Below, one piece after another: positions 27,387 to 36,521 of a stretch of 64,000 bases of DNA (position 1 is its first letter; every line of letters starts with the position of its first letter). Position numbers and translations under genes: made by a program. The DNA comes from Lacimicrobium sp. SS2-24 (GTDB taxonomy: Bacteria; Pseudomonadota; Gammaproteobacteria; Enterobacterales; Alteromonadaceae): positions 62,001-126,000 of the forward strand of contig NZ_NIWW01000004.1 in the NCBI RefSeq assembly GCF_002201535.1, written 5' to 3'. The notes below the pieces were generated by a model, which saw only the letters and a list, made by a program, of their open reading frames with translations, had not been told where the DNA came from and ran no database searches.

Positions 27387-28093
27387 GAGTTCTCCTTTAA
27401 CGCGTGCTGACAAAACGCCCGATACAATAGTTCGGCCCGCTGCCAGTCGTCGGGTGTATCAATATCCTGCACCAGGTAGTGAGGCAGCAGGATGGGCAGA
27501 CTGTGAGACGCAAAAACCCGTTTGTTCTCCACAAAGGCCTGGGCTCTGCCCCAATAAAACTGCCCCGCATCATGTAAGGCTTCAGGTAAATCCTGAGAAC
27601 GCTTGGCAATAAACTCAGGAAACATCGGCTCGACACCGCCGTTATCACTTTTTATCAGCGCCCGCTGAACCGGAAAAGCAAACTCGGTAACGGAAAACGC
27701 ATAGTGCTTTTCAGACTGCTTGCTAAGGGCCTCAAATCCCTCTTGCAGATAGCGCTGCTGTAATAGCGGAGCAGTCGCGTATACACAGCATACCAGCTCA
27801 GGATTGATACCCAGTTTACGGCATTCCTGAATGGCATTCACGACCACCGCACTGGTGCCGGTGAAATCATCAGCCAGTTCCTGCGGCCGCATAAAAGGTA
27901 CCTCAGCGCCCCACTCCCTGGCCACATTCGCGACTTTTTCACTGTCAGTCGACACCACCACCTTTTCAAACAAGCCACTGGCTCTGGCTGCCTCGATAGA
28001 GTAGGCGATCAGAGGCTTACCACAGAAGTGTTTAATATTTTTATCAGGAATTCGCTTACTGCCACCACGGGCGGGGATAATGGCCAGATTCAA
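27383..28093 (-). CDS. pseF: CMP-pseudaminic acid cytidylyltransferase (PseF)
   Basis: 236 residues: MNLAIIPARGGSKRIPDKNIK nucleotide loop, FCGKPLIAYSIEAA, VVVSTDSEKVA, CCVYATAPLL and HYLVQDIDTPDDWQRAE. It is the CMP-NeuA-type transferase branch that activates pseudaminic acid to CMP-Pse, the donor used by Maf proteins. ATGA overlaps link it to pseC and to the GT9-like gene. Confidence 0.94.
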   Translation of the reverse strand: MNLAIIPARGGSKRIPDKNIKHFCGKPLIAYSIEAARASGLFEKVVVSTDSEKVANVAREWGAEVPFMRPQELADDFTGTSAVVVNAIQECRKLGINPELVCCVYATAPLLQQRYLQEGFEALSKQSEKHYAFSVTEFAFPVQRALIKSDNGGVEPMFPEFIAKRSQDLPEALHDAGQFYWGRAQAFVENKRVFASHSLPILLPHYLVQDIDTPDDWQRAELLYRAFCQHALKENS

Positions 28094-29235
28094 CTCAGCC
28101 CCTCAATTACTGCATCAATCACCTGTTGTTGGTTATCGGCAGACAGGTCGGGATATAAAGGCAGAGTTAAGGCCTGTTGATAAAACGCTTCGGCATTGGG
28201 AAATTGCCCGGGTTCGAACCCCAGCGCCCGGTAGTAAGGCTGCAGGTGGATCGGTATATAGTGCACATTGACGCCGATGCCAGCTTGCTGCAATCGCACA
28301 AAGATTTCCTTTCTGTCATGATGCTTCAGGGCAATAGCAAAAACGTGCCAGGCACTGCTTGCGCTTTGCGTCTCGACAGGGAGATCTAACGGAAGCTGTC
28401 TGAATGCGTCCAGATAACGGCGGGCTTTTTCTGTGCGGGCCTTTACAAAACCGCTGAGCTTTTTAATTTGTGACAATCCCAATGCGGCATGCAAGTCGCT
28501 GAGCCGGTAATTGTACCCCAGGGCAATTTGCTGATAGTACCAGGGACCATCGGGCTGCCCCTGCATTTGCTGTGGATCACGGGTAATACCGTGGCTCGCA
28601 AATAGCCGAAGCTGCTTTTTCAACTCGGCGTTGTTTGTCAGCACCGCCCCACCTTCAGCACTGGTAATAGATTTCACCGGATGGAAACTCATTACGCAGG
28701 CATCGGAATATTCGCAGTTCCCCACCGGTTTACCTTGATACATTCCACCCAGCGCGTGACTGGCATCTTCGATCAGTGCAATCCCCAGTGGCGATGTCAG
28801 TTCGCGTATGGCCTGCATGTCGCAGCTTAATCCGGCGTAATGGACCACCACGATCGCTTTCGGTAAGGTGTTGGCCTTTTTCGCCTGTTCCAGTTTCGTT
28901 GCCAACGCCGTTGTACAGATATTGCGGGTTTGCGGATCGATGTCGACAAAATCAACCTGTGCGCCACAATAACGCGCACAGTTTGCCGAGGCGACAAACG
29001 ATAAGGGTGAAGTCCACACGCTGTCACCAGCACCGACACCCAGTGCCAGACAGGCTATATGCAAAGCCGACGTGCCACTGTTTACGGCTACGGCATAACG
29101 GGCATTACAATTATCCGCCAGGGCCTGCTCAAAGGCAGGAACCTGTTGTCCTTGCGTCAGAAACTGGTTTTCCAGTACCTCCACGACCGCCTGAATATCC
29201 GCTCTGTCGATATGGTGTTTACCGTATGGGATCAC
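28090..29235 (-). CDS. pseC: UDP-4-amino-4,6-dideoxy-N-acetyl-L-altrosamine transaminase (PseC)
   Basis: 381 residues, DegT-family PLP enzyme: MIPYGKHHIDRADI start, AVNSGTSALHIACLALGVG, VVHYAGLSCDM, LIEDASHALGG and the PLP-lysine region MSFHPVKSITSAEGG. It aminates C4 of the 4-keto sugar made by PseB. Four-base overlaps with pseB and pseF. Assignment among DegT enzymes is fixed by the neighbours and by the MIPYGKxxI start typical of PseC. Confidence 0.94.
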   Translation of the reverse strand: MIPYGKHHIDRADIQAVVEVLENQFLTQGQQVPAFEQALADNCNARYAVAVNSGTSALHIACLALGVGAGDSVWTSPLSFVASANCARYCGAQVDFVDIDPQTRNICTTALATKLEQAKKANTLPKAIVVVHYAGLSCDMQAIRELTSPLGIALIEDASHALGGMYQGKPVGNCEYSDACVMSFHPVKSITSAEGGAVLTNNAELKKQLRLFASHGITRDPQQMQGQPDGPWYYQQIALGYNYRLSDLHAALGLSQIKKLSGFVKARTEKARRYLDAFRQLPLDLPVETQSASSAWHVFAIALKHHDRKEIFVRLQQAGIGVNVHYIPIHLQPYYRALGFEPGQFPNAEAFYQQALTLPLYPDLSADNQQQVIDAVIEGLS

Positions 29236-30230
29236 GACAAAGACTCATTCAACTGCCGTAACTCCTGCACAGACAGAAATTGTGGATTGGTGCCCGAGTT
29301 GTATTCAAAGCGATCGGATACGTTAATGCCTTTTTCACCCAGTTTATTTTTATGATAATTGATATTCTTTTCAAAGAAGGTGATGGGCGGCGTAATCACA
29401 TAATGGTCATCAAACTCCAGGCTGTGATGAGCGACCTCTTCGGGTACCATAATCTCATGGATTTTCTCACCGGGCCGTATTCCCACCACCTCATATTCTC
29501 GTTTACCGCTGATGGCTTCGACTAAATCCAGGATTCGCACAGAAGGAATCTTCGGTACAAAGATTTCGCCCCCCTGCATGCGCTGAAAGTTCTTCAGCAC
29601 AAAATCCACACCCTGATCCAACGTAATCCAAAAGCGGGTCATATCCTCATGAGTCACCGGTAGTTGAGTTCTTCCCTGCGCCAGTAGTTCCTGATAAAAA
29701 GGCACCACAGAACCTCGCGATCCGACGACATTGCCATAGCGCACCACCGCAAAACGGGTGCTATTGGCACCGGAAATATTGTTTCCTGCCACAAACAGCT
29801 TATCTGAAGCTAATTTGGTCGCACCATAGAGATTCACCGGATTGGCTGCTTTGTCAGTAGATAACGCAATAACCTTACTCACCTCTGACTCTATGGCCGC
29901 CTCAATCACATTCTGTGCCCCCATGATATTGGTTTTAATACACTCCATGGGATTGTATTCCGCAGCAGGCACCTGTTTGAGCGCCGCGGCATGGACCACA
30001 AAATCGACGCCTCGCATGGCGGTTTTCAGACGGTGCTTATCGCGCACGTCACCGAGAAAATAACGCATACAGGGCGCATCAAACTTTTGCTGCATTTCGA
30101 ATTGCTTTAATTCATCGCGGGAATAGACAATTAGCTTTTTTGGTTTGAAGCTATTCAGCACATGAGAGATGAATCGATGACCGAAAGATCCCGTGCCACC
30201 GGTTATTAGAATAACTTTATTATTGAACAT
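29232..30230 (-). CDS. pseB: UDP-GlcNAc 4,6-dehydratase, C5-inverting (PseB)
   Basis: 332 residues, SDR: MFNNKVILITGGTGSFGHRF, VVHAAALKQVPAAEYNPMECIKTN as the PseB/FlaA1 signature, STDKAANPVNLYGATKLASDKL with the catalytic region, and RFAVVRYGNVVGSRGSV. First step of pseudaminic acid synthesis. It overlaps the Maf gene by 11 bases, which ties the sugar pathway to the glycosyltransferase. Confidence 0.95.
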   Translation of the reverse strand: MFNNKVILITGGTGSFGHRFISHVLNSFKPKKLIVYSRDELKQFEMQQKFDAPCMRYFLGDVRDKHRLKTAMRGVDFVVHAAALKQVPAAEYNPMECIKTNIMGAQNVIEAAIESEVSKVIALSTDKAANPVNLYGATKLASDKLFVAGNNISGANSTRFAVVRYGNVVGSRGSVVPFYQELLAQGRTQLPVTHEDMTRFWITLDQGVDFVLKNFQRMQGGEIFVPKIPSVRILDLVEAISGKREYEVVGIRPGEKIHEIMVPEEVAHHSLEFDDHYVITPPITFFEKNINYHKNKLGEKGINVSDRFEYNSGTNPQFLSVQELRQLNESLS

Positions 30231-33200
30231 GAGCGCGATCTTCCTGGTTAAGAATCGGATTTCGGGAAATCAATTGCGCTTTTATTTTCAGCGCTTCGTT
30301 TTCAGTTAATAGTGGCTGAGCAAACATCTTTGCAGCATAAAGATCCTGACCGATAAGTTGACCACGATTCCCACTGGCCGCCACATTATCTTCGTTTTTG
30401 GTTAACCTTTTAGTCGCAATAACAGCGTCATTATAGTCATAGAAATACCACTTCCCAGGTTTAAAAATCTCTATAGGATAAAGTGCTTTCAAGTCCTTGG
30501 TTGACCTTATATGGGGCAGAATATAATGGCACTGCCGGGTCATATTGAGATAACGAATAACCGAGTTAAATCTCTTTATATCATGACTTTGTGGATAAGC
30601 TGTTGAACGAGAGATGGTTCCAGGAACATAGACGATGGTCATGGGAACCATCAATTTCGACACTCTTTCTAACTCAACTGGTGTTTGTACACACACCACC
30701 AACCGAACAGCTTTGCTAAGTTCCTGAACATGTTGCTGCAACCAGAGGAATATCTCTTCAGTATTTGGGTGAATGATGACGTGGTCGATTTGCTTTAACT
30801 CATCGGTCGTCGACTTATGGTCGAAATACTTCAAGACTAATCCAAGACCATCTTTTTCGTTTTGTTTCTCACAAACTTCAACAAATTGCTGAGAATTCGT
30901 CACCACTGCAAGACGAGTTCCGCCTACCTGACGCTTCAACCAATATTGATAACGTTGATAAGCAAACGTGCTGGTGACGTCATATGTCAACATCTCGTGC
31001 TTGCATTTTAGAAGAATCTCATTCAGAGCATCCTGCCACTGTTCTAATACGATGTTGAACCGCTTTAAAACCGTCTTTTTATCGGTTGATGAATACAGCA
31101 CTTTAGTCAATACAGAGTTCGCGTAATTGGTAGTACCGTACAAGTAATAAAACAGTAAAGACTGACCTTGCTGATAAGACAAAAAAAGTAATTTTTTTTG
31201 TGATTCTATCAGTGCCTCTGCTTCTGTTAGCGAATCAGGTTTGGATCTTGACTGATTAACGAATACACGGAGTTCTTTTTGCAATACCTTATGGGAAAAC
31301 TTATTGGAATGACGTGTTTCGAAATCAGACGAAGGCACCACCCCGAAAGCATGCTCTTTTAGAAAAAGTAGGCTTTCTTCCTTCGTCCTCTCATCAGCAA
31401 CGATCAATATGTCACTCACCTTTAGGGGGGTACTCCCACTGACCAGTGCACCATCCGAACAGTTATAGCAATCCATCTTGGTAGCAAAAAGTGACTGCTC
31501 AAGTAACATTTTAGCGACCTTAAATTCATGCTTGGTGTAAACCATGTTCCTGAAGTTACCCTGTACGACTATAGCTGTATTGTTATTTTCCGAATAATCG
31601 TAGAGCTCATCTCCATCGTCCTTATAATATCCAGACTGCTTTGAATGATGATGCTTTTTTTCAGCAAATCCGAGGTCTACACCTAACAGATATATTTGCT
31701 TCATCCCCAAAGCCGCCATAAAGTTCATGGCAAAATTGGTCACCGTGGGAAAGGCGAATTCAAGGATTTGGTATTTATCCTTTCCCAGCACTTCTAGCGT
31801 CGACACTGTTGAGGATTCGCCCTCTTTAAAAGCCTGATAGACATCTTTGTACAAGTCACAGGTATCCGGATGAATGCCGTTACAGGATATCAGGCTGATA
31901 CTCTTGAGGTATTCTAAATCTCCGATTCTGCTGGCCCAGTCAAAAGTGGACCGGTTCTGCTCAATTTCCGCATGAAAATCAGGCGTAATACCATTACGAT
32001 GCAGTACCTGAAGGGACGTACCGCAGGACACAATAATTGCCTTATCCTGCCACTCCTTTATTGCCTCAATAGAAAAGTCCAGCGATGGACCATTTCCTAC
32101 CAGGAAAACAGGGACTTCCTGATACTCTGCTGCAATCAGGCTTGCAGAATCTTTCTTCATAAAGGGATATTCGCGACGCAGTGCCTCTTTCGTATGAGCA
32201 ATACCGTAATAAGCGTGATCAAAATACTCCCCCATAGAGATCACGACTCTCAACTGCTCTCGAAGCTGGGCAATGGCCTGATTTAACGCACCATTGTAGT
32301 AGCCCTGATAAAAGTATGTGCTGTTGAGCATATAAGGGCCAATGGCATAAAATTGATTGAGCAAATCCCTGAACAGATTGGTACCATCATCGCCGATATT
32401 TAAATAAAGTCGGCCATCGCACTCATCAATAGTGTGAAGAATGGATGCCCAATCAATGGCAAATAGCGAGGCATAAAAGAAATCCCGGTTCGGCTCACAG
32501 ATAAAAAGCTTTTCTACCTTGTGTTGCTGAAAAAGCCGCTCCACCTGATAACCACATCCCATACCGAATAAAATCATGGACTTAATGGTTTCGGGTAAGC
32601 TGCCCTGCTCTTCTTCGAGCTGTTCGAGTATTGCTTCGGTTTTCTCCACAAACTGGTAATGCAGATAATGTTTTAATTTTGTTCCGTTGTACCCCAGCAC
32701 CAATCCGTCTTTGTGGGGATGTTCAGAAAACCCCTTAAGGTTTATCTCACTCTCGGTGACCGGGCTGTCACCATACCATGGCACCAATCGACGTTTATCA
32801 ACGACATTAACCTCCCCATTGTGCTGTTGCACCGGCAACCAGCGTTTGGGTTGATAAGCCTTAAAAGTGTCGTATACAGCAGGGAAATACTTTCTAAATG
32901 CTGTGATGTTCTGCTGAAATCGCGGGGAATCGGCATCCACATCTTCCCAGGTTTGCGATTTGGATGCCGTCGTCCAGCCGGGTAAGTATTCATCGGCCCC
33001 TTGCGCAAAACGAAAACTTAATCCCTTTTCAACCAGCGTATTCCATGGCTGAGTCGTCAGCTGCTGATAAAGCATATCGAAAACAGGGTGGTTATAATGC
33101 TGATAAAGATAAGCTCCCTCTACCTCAACATGTTCACGCAGCTCCTGGATATTATTGATAAAGTCGCGACCGTCTTTTTCAATCTGCAGAAACAGCGCTG

Positions 33201-33789
33201 TACCCTTGTCTTTAGCCAGCTGCAATATGCGCAGCCAATCAATCAGCATGGTAGAGCTTTTAAAGTATTGAGGCTCCGGCTCATATACCAGTAAATGGCG
33301 AATCTGATAACGTTCAATCAGCTCCTGTATATGAAAGCCCAACCCTATACCCAACACCACAACCAGATCAGGTGCATCAGGCAGTGGTTTCGCCCCTTTA
33401 CGCAGCCGGTACTCGGGGAGCCCGGATAGTCGGGTAATTTTGGATATATCTTCATCCTGAATATCTTTTACTGTCTCGCTCTCAAAAGAAACGTATGGCG
33501 CACTGTCGGTAAAACTTTTCAGATGGGCCTGTATTTCATCCTGCGGATGCAGTCCGTAAAAGGTTCTGCCGGTACCATAATCCACCAGATTGTAGTCGCC
33601 GTATTGATTGCAAAACACCGAGATATTTTGGCTCTGTTGCTGAATGTAAGGCAATAATGATGGGATATGACGCTGAAAAGCATTGATATTCTGATGACTG
33701 GTTTGGGCGATGTGTGCCGCCAACTGTTCTTCTTGTTGCTTTTGTTTTACTTCGTCTTGTTGCAAATGGAGGCGAATATTTTTAAGCAT
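30220..33789 (-). CDS. Motility accessory factor (Maf) flagellin glycosyltransferase, duplicated N-domain
   Basis: 1189 residues, far longer than common Maf proteins (600-800). The catalytic MAF_flag10/DUF115 domain begins near residue 555 with VFLVGNGPSLDFSIEAIKEW, VSCGTSLQVLHRNGITPDFHAEIEQN and IYLLGVDLGF. Upstream are two copies of the Maf N-terminal unit: DLVVVLGIGLGFHIQELIERY/LLVYEPEPQYF (141-175) and SMILFGMGCGYQVERLFQQH/LFICEPNRDFF (404-438). About 400 residues of helical C-terminal region follow. Maf proteins move nonulosonic acids from CMP donors to Ser/Thr of flagellin in the cytoplasm. The gene lies two bases after the FliT-like gene and overlaps pseB, linking chaperones, transferase and donor synthesis. 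Confidence 0.93.
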   Translation of the reverse strand: MLKNIRLHLQQDEVKQKQQEEQLAAHIAQTSHQNINAFQRHIPSLLPYIQQQSQNISVFCNQYGDYNLVDYGTGRTFYGLHPQDEIQAHLKSFTDSAPYVSFESETVKDIQDEDISKITRLSGLPEYRLRKGAKPLPDAPDLVVVLGIGLGFHIQELIERYQIRHLLVYEPEPQYFKSSTMLIDWLRILQLAKDKGTALFLQIEKDGRDFINNIQELREHVEVEGAYLYQHYNHPVFDMLYQQLTTQPWNTLVEKGLSFRFAQGADEYLPGWTTASKSQTWEDVDADSPRFQQNITAFRKYFPAVYDTFKAYQPKRWLPVQQHNGEVNVVDKRRLVPWYGDSPVTESEINLKGFSEHPHKDGLVLGYNGTKLKHYLHYQFVEKTEAILEQLEEEQGSLPETIKSMILFGMGCGYQVERLFQQHKVEKLFICEPNRDFFYASLFAIDWASILHTIDECDGRLYLNIGDDGTNLFRDLLNQFYAIGPYMLNSTYFYQGYYNGALNQAIAQLREQLRVVISMGEYFDHAYYGIAHTKEALRREYPFMKKDSASLIAAEYQEVPVFLVGNGPSLDFSIEAIKEWQDKAIIVSCGTSLQVLHRNGITPDFHAEIEQNRSTFDWASRIGDLEYLKSISLISCNGIHPDTCDLYKDVYQAFKEGESSTVSTLEVLGKDKYQILEFAFPTVTNFAMNFMAALGMKQIYLLGVDLGFAEKKHHHSKQSGYYKDDGDELYDYSENNNTAIVVQGNFRNMVYTKHEFKVAKMLLEQSLFATKMDCYNCSDGALVSGSTPLKVSDILIVADERTKEESLLFLKEHAFGVVPSSDFETRHSNKFSHKVLQKELRVFVNQSRSKPDSLTEAEALIESQKKLLFLSYQQGQSLLFYYLYGTTNYANSVLTKVLYSSTDKKTVLKRFNIVLEQWQDALNEILLKCKHEMLTYDVTSTFAYQRYQYWLKRQVGGTRLAVVTNSQQFVEVCEKQNEKDGLGLVLKYFDHKSTTDELKQIDHVIIHPNTEEIFLWLQQHVQELSKAVRLVVCVQTPVELERVSKLMVPMTIVYVPGTISRSTAYPQSHDIKRFNSVIRYLNMTRQCHYILPHIRSTKDLKALYPIEIFKPGKWYFYDYNDAVIATKRLTKNEDNVAASGNRGQLIGQDLYAAKMFAQPLLTENEALKIKAQLISRNPILNQEDRAHVQ

Positions 33790-33791
33790 AA

Positions 33792-34103
33792 CTACTTCTG
33801 ATAATTACGAATCGCTTTTCTGCTGCGCAGAAACTGGGTGAAAGTAGACTCTGTCTCATCCAACATGGGTTGGATAATGGTTAGCAATCGCTTATTGCAT
33901 GCCAATTCAGCCTCGGCAAAGGCTTTCCGTTGTTCATCTTCAAGGGAATTGAGGTGGGTAAGAATCAGGTTGTCGCGCTGAACAATCAGCTCCTGAAGTT
34001 GCGCCACATCAGGCTCCTGATCGCAAAGAAGCCCACAAAGGGCTTCATTGATTGCATCAAGTTCTGCAAAGGTCTGAGAATGATTAAGAGTCAGCTTTTT
34101 CAC
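33792..34103 (-). CDS. FliT-like flagellar chaperone
   Basis: 103 residues, predicted all-helical with a heptad-like pattern and a charged tail (LRSRKAIRNYQK). Sequence similarity is low, but size, position directly after fliS with an ATGA overlap, and FliD upstream are those of FliT, the FliD-binding chaperone. It could instead be another small flagellar chaperone specific to Maf-containing loci. Confidence 0.72.
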   Translation of the reverse strand: MKKLTLNHSQTFAELDAINEALCGLLCDQEPDVAQLQELIVQRDNLILTHLNSLEDEQRKAFAEAELACNKRLLTIIQPMLDETESTFTQFLRSRKAIRNYQK

Positions 34104-34531
34104 ACGACCGCTTGTTGTTTTTGCCGCCTGGCCTCGTAGGCCTCCTGCTTCGCTTGCTCAGGAATTTCCGCCCAGGCTGCCTTGATAGGTAACATCAGAC
34201 TAATGACTTCATCCATAATCTTCAAGTTATTCTGCCCGTTGGCATCAACCAGACGATCCAACATGTAGTCATATAAAGCGTACAGATTCTCACCCACCTC
34301 ACTTTTCAAGGACATATCCAGGCTGTCTCTGAGGTTCATAATGATGGCACTGGCACGAGAGAGATGCTCGGACTTGGCTTCATACTCCTTGCGCTCCATA
34401 CTGCCTTTGGCAAAGGCCATGCGATCAAGCGCCCCCTGCATCAGCATCAGTGTCAACTTATGAGGATCGGCATGGGTAATATCCTGCTTAAGATTGCCCT
34501 TCTTATATGCATTAATACCTTTAAGCGACAT
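34100..34531 (-). CDS. fliS: Flagellar export chaperone FliS
   Basis: 143 residues: INAYKKGNLKQDITHADPHKLTLMLMQGALDRMAFAK, then RASAIIMNLRDSLDM and LYDYMLDRLVDAN. This is the FliS four-helix fold that binds the C-terminal helix of unpolymerised flagellin in the cytoplasm. Nine bases downstream of fliD, overlapping the FliT-like gene. Confidence 0.95.
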   Translation of the reverse strand: MSLKGINAYKKGNLKQDITHADPHKLTLMLMQGALDRMAFAKGSMERKEYEAKSEHLSRASAIIMNLRDSLDMSLKSEVGENLYALYDYMLDRLVDANGQNNLKIMDEVISLMLPIKAAWAEIPEQAKQEAYEARRQKQQAVV

Positions 34532-34540
34532 AACGACTCC

Positions 34541-35998
34541 TTAAAATCCGGTTGAACTCAACGCAGCCATCAGTGCATTGCCAGTGCGATTAAGCTGAGA
34601 AACAGTCTGATCCAGTGCCAGATACTTTTTACGCTGAATATCTTCAAAGTTAAGCATCTGCAGCTCAAAACGCTCGCGCTCTTTGCCCAGCTCATCTTTT
34701 TCATCTTTTACAGATTGCTCGCGGGTTCTCAACAAACCACCAAAAGTGGTGTACTCGCGCAGGTATTCATACATGCGCGTGGCGATGCCTTCTTTTTCAT
34801 CTGTAAAGAGGCTGGCAAACTGGTCAAAGTTTTCATCCAGAGCTTCATTCAACCTGTCTTCGCCACTGCCAAACCCGTACTCATCAAAATCTGAAATGCT
34901 CAGTTTACCGTCTTCATCAAAGGCGATACCAATCTGGAACAAGCTGCCCAGTTCAGAACTGCTTACCGTACCTGAAGCAATATTTGCCAATCCAGAAGAG
35001 ATCCCTCTGGCCATAAAATCGCCAGCCAGTGCGCCATCATTTTCCAGTTCAGACTCCCCGTATTTCGTCAGGGTCGCTATTTCTGAAATCAGTGAGTTAT
35101 AGTCATCCACAAAGTCGCGAATTTTCTTTTCTGTGCCTTCTTTATCAAAGCCCACACTTAAGGTGGACTCCTGAAAATCGCCTACGGTATCTTTGCTGGA
35201 TAACTCTGTGGCGGTAAACGCAACATTATCAATGACGTTTTCAAAACGGTTGGTTTCACTTTCGACCACAATACCATCTACCGTGGCCTGAGCATTTGAT
35301 GCTAGCTGCACCGGCGTTAAATACGTTGTATCTTCGGCGGCGTTAGTCGTAGAGACTCTTTGTAGATCGGCAATATCGTCATTATTAACGATTTGCAAAT
35401 CATTACCTGTGCCGGTCTTATCTGAGGTAAACACCAGCTTCGCGCCATCTGCCGTACCCGTACTGATAATACTGGCAGTGACACCAAAATTGTCTGCATT
35501 GGCGTTCACTTTGTCACGTAACTGCTCCAGGGTCATGCCCGCAGTCACGTTAATATCAAAACTGTCTGTGCCGACCTTGAAGGTCAGGGAACCTGCTGTA
35601 CCGCTGACAGCAGAGGTTTTACTGGCAAAATCGCCATTGGCAGTTTCAATGCGGCTGCCTTCTGCTAACTGGGTAATGGCAATTTTATAAGATCCGGTCA
35701 CGGCGCTGTTGGATGCTTCAGCGGTAAAAGGGCCTGCCCCGTCTTCACTGGTCAGGCCTGGATGGCTGGCGATAGCCGTGCGGCTGTTAAGCTGACTGTT
35801 ACGTCGCAATGCATCGACGGAGTCTTTGAAGGCATCCATCTTGGATTTCAATTGCCCAATACCGGAAATGACCGCGTCGAGTGACTCTTCGCGTTTATCC
35901 AACCTGTCTTGTTTAGGTTTGCGCTCAGCCTCGATTAACTGCCTGACCAAATCGTCAAGTGCTAATCCTGAACCTACCCCGAGTGATTGAATTGCCAT
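34541..35998 (-). CDS. fliD: Flagellar filament cap FliD (HAP2)
   Basis: 485 residues. N-terminal FliD_N with SLGVGSGLALDDLVRQLIEAE and a C-terminal coiled-coil FliD_C (about 270-485) including VDDYNSLISEIATLTKYGE and LDQTVSQLNRTGNALMAALSS. The centre is variable and rich in Thr and Ser. Caps the filament tip. Co-directional with flaG 26 bases upstream. Confidence 0.95.
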   Translation of the reverse strand: MAIQSLGVGSGLALDDLVRQLIEAERKPKQDRLDKREESLDAVISGIGQLKSKMDAFKDSVDALRRNSQLNSRTAIASHPGLTSEDGAGPFTAEASNSAVTGSYKIAITQLAEGSRIETANGDFASKTSAVSGTAGSLTFKVGTDSFDINVTAGMTLEQLRDKVNANADNFGVTASIISTGTADGAKLVFTSDKTGTGNDLQIVNNDDIADLQRVSTTNAAEDTTYLTPVQLASNAQATVDGIVVESETNRFENVIDNVAFTATELSSKDTVGDFQESTLSVGFDKEGTEKKIRDFVDDYNSLISEIATLTKYGESELENDGALAGDFMARGISSGLANIASGTVSSSELGSLFQIGIAFDEDGKLSISDFDEYGFGSGEDRLNEALDENFDQFASLFTDEKEGIATRMYEYLREYTTFGGLLRTREQSVKDEKDELGKERERFELQMLNFEDIQRKKYLALDQTVSQLNRTGNALMAALSSTGF

Positions 35999-36024
35999 TT
36001 AGTACCTCAATAAAGCGTTATGTA

Positions 36025-36462
36025 TTACACCGCTTTGTTAAAAAACACGCCCACTGCAGCGCCGACTTCTGTCTGTAGCTCCTTTATTCTCTCTGCCAGT
36101 TGCAGTACCTCTTCAGAGGGTATCTGGCGGATGACATCACCGGTCTCTGCGTCCATTACTTTAATAACCCGACGCTGACTGTCTTGGTCGATACTGAAAT
36201 CCAGTTGCCTGCTTTGCAAGTTGGCAAACTCACGAATTTCTTCAATCGCCTCAGCGACGCCGCTATCACTAGCTTCTCTCTTTGTATCCTTTGTATCGGC
36301 ATTTTGCTGCCGGTCTTTAATATCCTGAGTGGTACCGTTCTGTTCTGATTCCCTTACAGGTTTCTCAGCGACAGCGTTGCCACCTGACAACTTTCGTTCC
36401 TCAGCCCTTTCATTTAAGAGCCTACCGGAATCCTGAACATTTTGTGAAAAATTAACGTCCAT
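36025..36462 (-). CDS. flaG: FlaG-family flagellar protein
   Basis: 145 residues; the first 75 are hydrophilic and low in complexity, the rest is the FlaG domain: LDFSIDQDSQRRVIKVMDAETGDVIRQIPSEEVLQLAERI. FlaG influences filament length in polar flagella. It sits between the first tandem flagellin and fliD, the usual Vibrio/Pseudomonas order. Start preceded by GGGAGG. Confidence 0.92.
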   Translation of the reverse strand: MDVNFSQNVQDSGRLLNERAEERKLSGGNAVAEKPVRESEQNGTTQDIKDRQQNADTKDTKREASDSGVAEAIEEIREFANLQSRQLDFSIDQDSQRRVIKVMDAETGDVIRQIPSEEVLQLAERIKELQTEVGAAVGVFFNKAV

Positions 36463-36489
36463 TTTTCACCTCCCGCTAAGGAAAAGCGC

Positions 36490-36513
36490 GGACCACTATA
36501 ATTATAGTGGTCC
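36490..36513 (-). terminator. 24-base perfect palindrome after flagellin 1
   Basis: GGACCACTATAA followed at once by its exact reverse complement, then CGCGCTTTTCC on the minus strand. It can act as a weak terminator between the flagellin and flaG, allowing a small amount of read-through into flaG-fliD-fliS. A protein-binding palindrome is the alternative. Confidence 0.65.
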
Positions 36514-36521
36514 TGGCTGGT

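Noticed and set aside
23663-30230. Legionaminic or sialic acid pathway
   Set aside because: PseB (inverting dehydratase signature), PseC start motif and PseG/PseI together specify pseudaminic acid.
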